A stretch of 9,643 nucleotides of DNA, taken from Cyanobacteria bacterium UBA11370 (GTDB lineage: Bacteria > Cyanobacteriota > Cyanobacteriia > Cyanobacteriales > Coleofasciculaceae). The notes under the pieces were generated by a model. That model did no database searches. It saw only the letters and a program-made list of their open reading frames with translations, and was not told where the DNA came from. This document shows, in pieces, positions 6,074 through 9,643 of this stretch (position 1 is the first letter of the stretch; each line of letters opens with the position of its first letter). The position numbers and the translations under genes were made by a program. Location: positions 26,715-36,357 of the forward strand of contig DNGI01000286.1 of the NCBI GenBank assembly GCA_003486645.1, in the 5' to 3' direction.

Positions 6074-6895
6074 ATGGTAAGAACTTGGTTGCCTTTTGTA
6101 AGTTATAATTTGTGGTTGCAATTCGCTCCAGCAGTAGGGCAAGAGCGCTGGCATTGCGATATGAAGCGGGGTTTTGATAGGGCGCGAAAGCGAGAACCCC
6201 AGGTTGCTGAACTCTTGGCACAGGACAATATAGCTCAGCGTATTGGCATACTAGCACAAGGCGGGGTTTACGAATTTCATAAAGACCCTCTAATGTTGTA
6301 CCAAAGAGATGCTGTGCAGAAAGTTGCAGAGATTCTACAATTGAGCCAAGAGTCAGCCATTGTTCGAGATCGAGTTATTTCTATAGTTGAAAACTACAAA
6401 AATAATCCGATTCTCTTCGGGAAGCAAATCGTCAAACTGAGCCGGGGAAATGAAGGGTTTCCAGAACCTATTATAATGCAGCATGGTAACTATAAAATCA
6501 ATTTATTCGCTGCTATCGATTGCATTTTTAGAGAGGAAGATCAAACACTACACATCTTGGATTTTAAGACAGGTAAATCTGACTTCGATCTGCGACAGGC
6601 TTATGTTTACCTACTAACCGCTTCTTATTTGTACCCTCAGCAAAAAGCTGTTGCTTCTTTCTACAACTTGGAAACTTGTAAGTGGTCTGATAATTTCTCT
6701 GCAACACCGTCTCAGTTGAAAGCTATCCAGGCAGAATTAATAAGGATAGCTCAACAGCATCAAAAGGATTTAAACCGCTACCGCCAAAACCAATCAGATT
6801 TTAACCAAATTTTTCTTCCTAATCCAGGTACAGCTTGTCTGTACTGTGCATTTAGTTCTATTTGCCAATTCTCTGTTTCTGAGGTATCTATATGA
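6074..6895 (+). CDS. Cas4/RecB-like PD-(D/E)XK nuclease with Fe-S cysteines, pAgo-associated
   Basis: This is a predicted DNA nuclease of the Cas4/AddB-type RecB superfamily. The catalytic core shows D149 (FAAIDCIF), D163 and K165 in ILDFKTG (161-167), and the family QxxxY motif at Q175-Y179. One N-terminal cysteine (C28) plus C255, C258 and C264 (C-x2-C-x5-C) match the four ligands of the 4Fe-4S cluster that staples Cas4 and AddB nuclease domains. The usual motif-I histidine (GxxxH) is not obvious: the matching stretch reads [12 protein letters not shown] (57-68). The start is the ATG at 6074; an in-frame TAG at 6038 precedes it and no ATG, GTG or TTG lies between. No Shine-Dalgarno is visible. 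The gene ends in ATGA, sharing four bases with the pAgo start, so the two proteins are probably made together. No cas1, cas2 or CRISPR array is present, so it is not a CRISPR-adaptation Cas4; it more likely processes DNA for or with pAgo (inference). Confidence 0.85.
   Translation: MVRTWLPFVSYNLWLQFAPAVGQERWHCDMKRGFDRARKREPQVAELLAQDNIAQRIGILAQGGVYEFHKDPLMLYQRDAVQKVAEILQLSQESAIVRDRVISIVENYKNNPILFGKQIVKLSRGNEGFPEPIIMQHGNYKINLFAAIDCIFREEDQTLHILDFKTGKSDFDLRQAYVYLLTASYLYPQQKAVASFYNLETCKWSDNFSATPSQLKAIQAELIRIAQQHQKDLNRYRQNQSDFNQIFLPNPGTACLYCAFSSICQFSVSEVSI
6881..6895 (+). promoter_or_regulatory. Shine-Dalgarno and ATGA overlap coupling the nuclease to pAgo
   Basis: GAGG (6881-6884) lies seven bases before the pAgo ATG (6892), inside the end of the nuclease gene. 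The ATG overlaps the nuclease TGA (6893-6895). This is a standard translational-coupling arrangement and fixes the pAgo start. Confidence 0.8.
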
Positions 6896-9093
6896 CAGCT
6901 ACTGGGGTTCAAACTTCTCCATCTCTAATATTTTTGAGCGAAATTTTTCCGATAACTATCTCAAACTCCAACTTCGTTTGCTTTCAACTGAATCCTAAAG
7001 TAGGACGAGAAGATGGGAACCGATTAAGCTTCCATCTGAGCTATAACTTAAAGAGAATGGTTGTGATTTGGCATGACGGGTATTTCTATACCCTGGGGTT
7101 GCCCAATATGCCTATGCCTCCTCTAGAAGAATGGCAGGACATACTAGAGGATGTTAGAGAAAAATTGAAAGATTTTGAGAACCGCTACTACCTAATCGAA
7201 TTAGTCGATCAGTTTCAGGTAACGCCTGCTATCCTGTCTCAGCTTGCTTTCCAGGTTTTAAGGAAAACTCAATTTAAATCACCTGATGCTATTCCTCCTA
7301 CGAATAAGGTTGCAGTCAAGCGCGAACTTGATTTTTGGGCAGAAACTATCGAGCTACAGTCAGAGTTAAAGCCTGCTGTTAGCTTGACAGTTCACAGCAG
7401 CATTTTATACCAAGAAAATTTAGAACACTTCTATCAAAATAATCCTCATAAAAATTTAATTGATTTGAAAGTTCGAGATATTGAATTAAGGAGTTACGGT
7501 ACTATTACTCAACTTCCTGGGACTGTAGGGCAACACAGAGATAAACTCATTAAACAGGCAAATCGTGATAGCACTAAGCAAGCACTCCGAGATGCTCCAG
7601 ATGGCCAGCCTCTCGTAACTGTAGAGTTTAAAAATAGAGAGCAACGTCACTATCCTATGGTACTTCTGCGTCCCTGTGTATCTCCTGAAACTGCTGATAG
7701 GTTTGAAGTAGACTATGGCAAATTACTAAAAGCAACTAAAATTGCTCACAAAGACCGAATAGACCTTTTAAACTCCTATAAAAAAACAGCTAAAAATGCT
7801 CTATCTGCTTATGGATTTCAGCTATCGGATATGATCGATAGCTATCACTACCATTCTTTATTCTGGCAACCATCAGTTCCTTTTAAGGAAACTCCATTAT
7901 TGTTTGGCAAGCAAGTTAAGGGTTTTAGGGATCAAATTTTAAAAGGACTGTCTAAAGGTGGAGTTTATAGGCATCATAAGAATTATCAGGCTCCATCAAC
8001 AGTAATTCGTATTGCAGCTTTAAAAATTTGTGATTTGAGCTTGAATCGTTTTTTGGAGGCACTTAGGACAAATCTAAAAAGATATGGATTTAATAGTGAG
8101 ATTGTTACCAAAAGACCTGTACAAGTAAGTACTTTGGCTGGAGCCGATATTAGAGCACAAATAGATAAAGCAGTTGATGAATTAATTGCTATTCCCCATG
8201 ATATCGTTTTAACATTTTTACCCCAAAGTGATCGCAATACTGATGAAGACGACGGTGGTAGCCTTTATCATCGGATATATTCACGATTGTTGCGACGGCA
8301 AATGGCTAGTCAAGTGATTTATGCTGATACGTTAAGTACTGTTGAACACCGACAAATTCTCAATCAGGTGGTTCCAGGAATTCTGGCTAAACTGGGCAAT
8401 TTACCTTTTGTTTTGGCTGATGAAATAGAGATTGCTGACTATTTTGTTGGATTGGATATTTCGAGAGAGTCTAAGCAAAGGTTGCCCGGAACCAAAAATG
8501 CCTGTGCGAGTATTCGTCTCTATGGCAAACAAGGAGAATTTATTCGCTACCAGCTAGAAGACGCTTTGATTGATGGTGAGGAAATTCCTCAAAAATTTCT
8601 AGAAACATTGCTACGGGAAGCTGAACTAAGAGAAAAGACTGTCCTAATTTACCGGGATGGACTTTTTCGTGGCAAAGAAGTAGAAAATTTACTTGAATGG
8701 GGAAGAGCAATCGGATCGAAGTTTATTCTAGTGGAATGTTCCAAATCTTATATTCCTCGACTGTACAATCTCAGTCAAGGAGTAGTTCTTGCACCAGATA
8801 AAGGTTTGGCACTACGCTTGTCATCTCGTGAGGCAATTCTGATAACGACTAAGGTTTCCCCGAATGTTGGTTTAGCTCGTCCTCTGCGTTTAAAGGTTAA
8901 TGAGGCGGGACACCAAGCATCAATTGAGAGTATTCTAGACACCACTTTGAAACTAACATTACTACATCATGGAGCGCTGCAAACCCCTCGTTTGCCAATG
9001 CCACTTTATGGATCGGATCGCATGGCTTATCTGCGTTTAAAAGGAATTTATCCTACGAATCTGCTGGAGGGCGATCACCAATTTTGGTTATAG
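6892..9093 (+). CDS. Long prokaryotic Argonaute (pAgo) with intact DEDD catalytic tetrad
   Basis: This is a guide-directed nuclease of 733 residues, in the size range of Thermus TtAgo. Approximate domains: N 1-105, L1 106-162, PAZ 163-262, L2 263-335, MID 336-510, PIWI 511-733. The PIWI tetrad is complete: D522 (VGLDIS), E563 as glutamate finger (GEEIP, compare GERIP in TtAgo), D589 (IYRDG) and D709 ([13 protein letters not shown]). It should therefore be slicing-competent. In the MID 5'-end pocket, Q474 (ASQ) and K500 fit the conserved Gln and second Lys, but the two preceding positions are Y459 and Y463, so the usual first Lys is replaced by Tyr. The hydrophobic C-terminus (FWL) fits the pAgo pattern of inserting its end near the MID pocket. 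Characterised cyanobacterial and other long-A pAgos use short DNA guides against DNA; the same is inferred here. The start is set by GAGG and the ATGA overlap with the nuclease gene. Confidence 0.93.
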   Translation: MTATGVQTSPSLIFLSEIFPITISNSNFVCFQLNPKVGREDGNRLSFHLSYNLKRMVVIWHDGYFYTLGLPNMPMPPLEEWQDILEDVREKLKDFENRYYLIELVDQFQVTPAILSQLAFQVLRKTQFKSPDAIPPTNKVAVKRELDFWAETIELQSELKPAVSLTVHSSILYQENLEHFYQNNPHKNLIDLKVRDIELRSYGTITQLPGTVGQHRDKLIKQANRDSTKQALRDAPDGQPLVTVEFKNREQRHYPMVLLRPCVSPETADRFEVDYGKLLKATKIAHKDRIDLLNSYKKTAKNALSAYGFQLSDMIDSYHYHSLFWQPSVPFKETPLLFGKQVKGFRDQILKGLSKGGVYRHHKNYQAPSTVIRIAALKICDLSLNRFLEALRTNLKRYGFNSEIVTKRPVQVSTLAGADIRAQIDKAVDELIAIPHDIVLTFLPQSDRNTDEDDGGSLYHRIYSRLLRRQMASQVIYADTLSTVEHRQILNQVVPGILAKLGNLPFVLADEIEIADYFVGLDISRESKQRLPGTKNACASIRLYGKQGEFIRYQLEDALIDGEEIPQKFLETLLREAELREKTVLIYRDGLFRGKEVENLLEWGRAIGSKFILVECSKSYIPRLYNLSQGVVLAPDKGLALRLSSREAILITTKVSPNVGLARPLRLKVNEAGHQASIESILDTTLKLTLLHHGALQTPRLPMPLYGSDRMAYLRLKGIYPTNLLEGDHQFWL

Positions 9094-9103
9094 TACGATC
9101 GCC
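9070..9103. terminator. Stem-loop spanning the pAgo stop codon
   Basis: GGCGATC (9070-9076) pairs perfectly with GATCGCC (9097-9103). Inside, ACCAA (9077-9081) pairs with TTGGT (9084-9088) around TT, leaving an eight-base bulge that includes the TAG stop. There is no T-tract after it, so a rho-independent terminator role is doubtful. Confidence 0.35.
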
Positions 9104-9109
9104 AATCTT

Positions 9110-9140
9110 GTAGGTTAGGTTGACGAAACAAAACCCAACA
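9110..9140. repeat. Dispersed GTAGGTTAGGTTGACGAAAC-type repeat
   Basis: The stretch begins GTAGGTTAGGTTGACGAAAC and ends AAAACCCAACA. GTTAGGTT and AACCCAAC form an imperfect hairpin with one mismatch. I recall near-identical sequence as a common intergenic repeat of cyanobacteria (from memory, not searched). It lies 17 bases after the pAgo stop, at the right edge of the accessory segment. Confidence 0.6.
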
Positions 9141-9187
9141 AACCAACCTCTCTATCTGTTATCTTGAATAATCAACCTATCCTTTGA

Positions 9188-9604
9188 ATGAATCCTAATA
9201 ACCATGATCTAAAAGATAAATCCGACAATACTCAAACAGCAAAAGACTATATTGGTCGAATTGCTAAACAACTGTTAACTGATTATCAACAAACTAAAGA
9301 AGAGAGGCATAATCTAGCATTATGGGAAGAGTCACAAGAGTTCACTATCTTAGGTGTCATCGAGATTTTTACCACTGATATTCGAGGATATGCCTCCCAA
9401 GTAATCACCAGCGATAATTTATTAAATCACCAAGAAATAGGGAAAAATTTAGATAAATTAAAAATCTTTAATATTCCCTATTTTAGAGAGTGGTACTTTG
9501 CTCCTGAATCGAATTATCCCCAAATAAAACGCTATGTGGAGACCTTGAACTATCTGCGTTTATTAATTATTGAATATCTCAATGGCGTAATCTCCTCCAA
9601 ATAA
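9188..9604 (+). CDS. Hypothetical protein of unknown function, 138 aa
   Basis: I do not recognise this protein. It begins with a polar, probably disordered tail (residues 1-18, rich in N, D and K), then appears mostly helical. There is a charged helix at about 19-45 (AKDYIGRIAKQLLTDYQQTKEERHN), a mixed segment with aromatic residues around 94-110 (FNIPYFREWYFAPESNY) and a hydrophobic closing helix at 112-134. No signal peptide, membrane segment, metal-binding motif or nuclease motif is visible. It starts 94 bases after the pAgo stop, separated by a dispersed repeat and a possible stem-loop, so membership of the pAgo operon is uncertain. No Shine-Dalgarno is seen before the ATG at 9188. Base composition is A+T-rich, like the pAgo genes. 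Confidence 0.65.
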   Translation: MNPNNHDLKDKSDNTQTAKDYIGRIAKQLLTDYQQTKEERHNLALWEESQEFTILGVIEIFTTDIRGYASQVITSDNLLNHQEIGKNLDKLKIFNIPYFREWYFAPESNYPQIKRYVETLNYLRLLIIEYLNGVISSK

Positions 9605-9643
9605 AGACAAGGAGGACAACGAAGACAAGGAAGACAAGGAAGA
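9605..9643. repeat. Nonamer tandem repeat AGACAAGGA at the window edge
   Basis: Units AGACAAGGA (9605-9613), GGACAACGA (9614-9622, two changes), AGACAAGGA (9623-9631) and AGACAAGGA (9632-9640) are followed by a partial unit that runs off the window. The array begins on the base after the TAA stop of the 138-residue gene, as the heptamer array does after the M23 stop. Confidence 0.85.

Noticed and set aside
6072..6257. 61-residue minus-strand open frame
   Set aside because: It lies antisense to the start of the nuclease gene, without a ribosome binding site or recognisable motif.
6074..6895. CRISPR-associated Cas4 of an adaptation module
   Set aside because: No cas1, cas2, effector genes or repeat-spacer array lie in the window; the operon partner is Argonaute.
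7986..8237. 83-residue minus-strand open frame
   Set aside because: It lies antisense to the MID-coding part of pAgo, whose frame is clearly the coding one.
6892..9093. Short or catalytically dead pAgo (SPARTA/SPARSA-like)
   Set aside because: The protein has room for N, PAZ, MID and PIWI domains and keeps all four DEDD residues; no TIR or SIR2 partner is present.

Overview
The window looks like a cyanobacterial chromosome. Three perfect GCGATCGC (HIP1) octamers (239-246, 343-350, 2220-2227), heptamer-type short tandem repeats right after stop codons, several G/C-rich dispersed palindromes and an FtsH closely resembling the cyanobacterial paralogues all point that way. The genus cannot be fixed from the sequence.

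Left part (1-4,650), ordinary core genome: a small membrane protein of unknown function (minus), a secreted M23/LytM peptidoglycan endopeptidase (plus), a complete FtsH AAA+ zinc protease (minus) with a repeat-filled 5' leader, and an NADPH-dependent FMN reductase-type flavoprotein (plus). A 9-bp hairpin at 4622-4642 closes this part.

Right part (4,650-9,093), accessory and defence-like: two divergent transcription units share a 170-bp intergenic region (5904-6073). Leftwards run an XRE helix-turn-helix regulator, an ImmA/IrrE-type HExxH metalloprotease and a small overlapping ORF of unknown function. Rightwards run a Cas4/RecB-like PD-(D/E)XK nuclease with a complete set of four Fe-S cysteines and, overlapping it by an ATGA junction, a 733-residue long prokaryotic Argonaute (pAgo) with an intact DEDD catalytic tetrad (D522, E563, D589, D709). 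The shared intergenic region holds two sites of identical design, TGAT-N6-ATCA, whose centres are 65 bp apart. One overlaps the likely -10 box of the XRE gene; the other lies on the nuclease-pAgo side.

Working model (inference): the XRE protein represses both units, and the ImmA/IrrE-like protease inactivates it under a stress or invasion signal, as in the ImmR/ImmA and DdrO/IrrE pairs. This would switch on a DNA-targeting pAgo and its companion nuclease. A pAgo-nuclease module under a protease-relieved repressor is the most interesting system in the window.

Right edge (9,094-9,643): a dispersed repeat, a hypothetical 138-residue protein of unknown function, and a nonamer tandem repeat running off the end.
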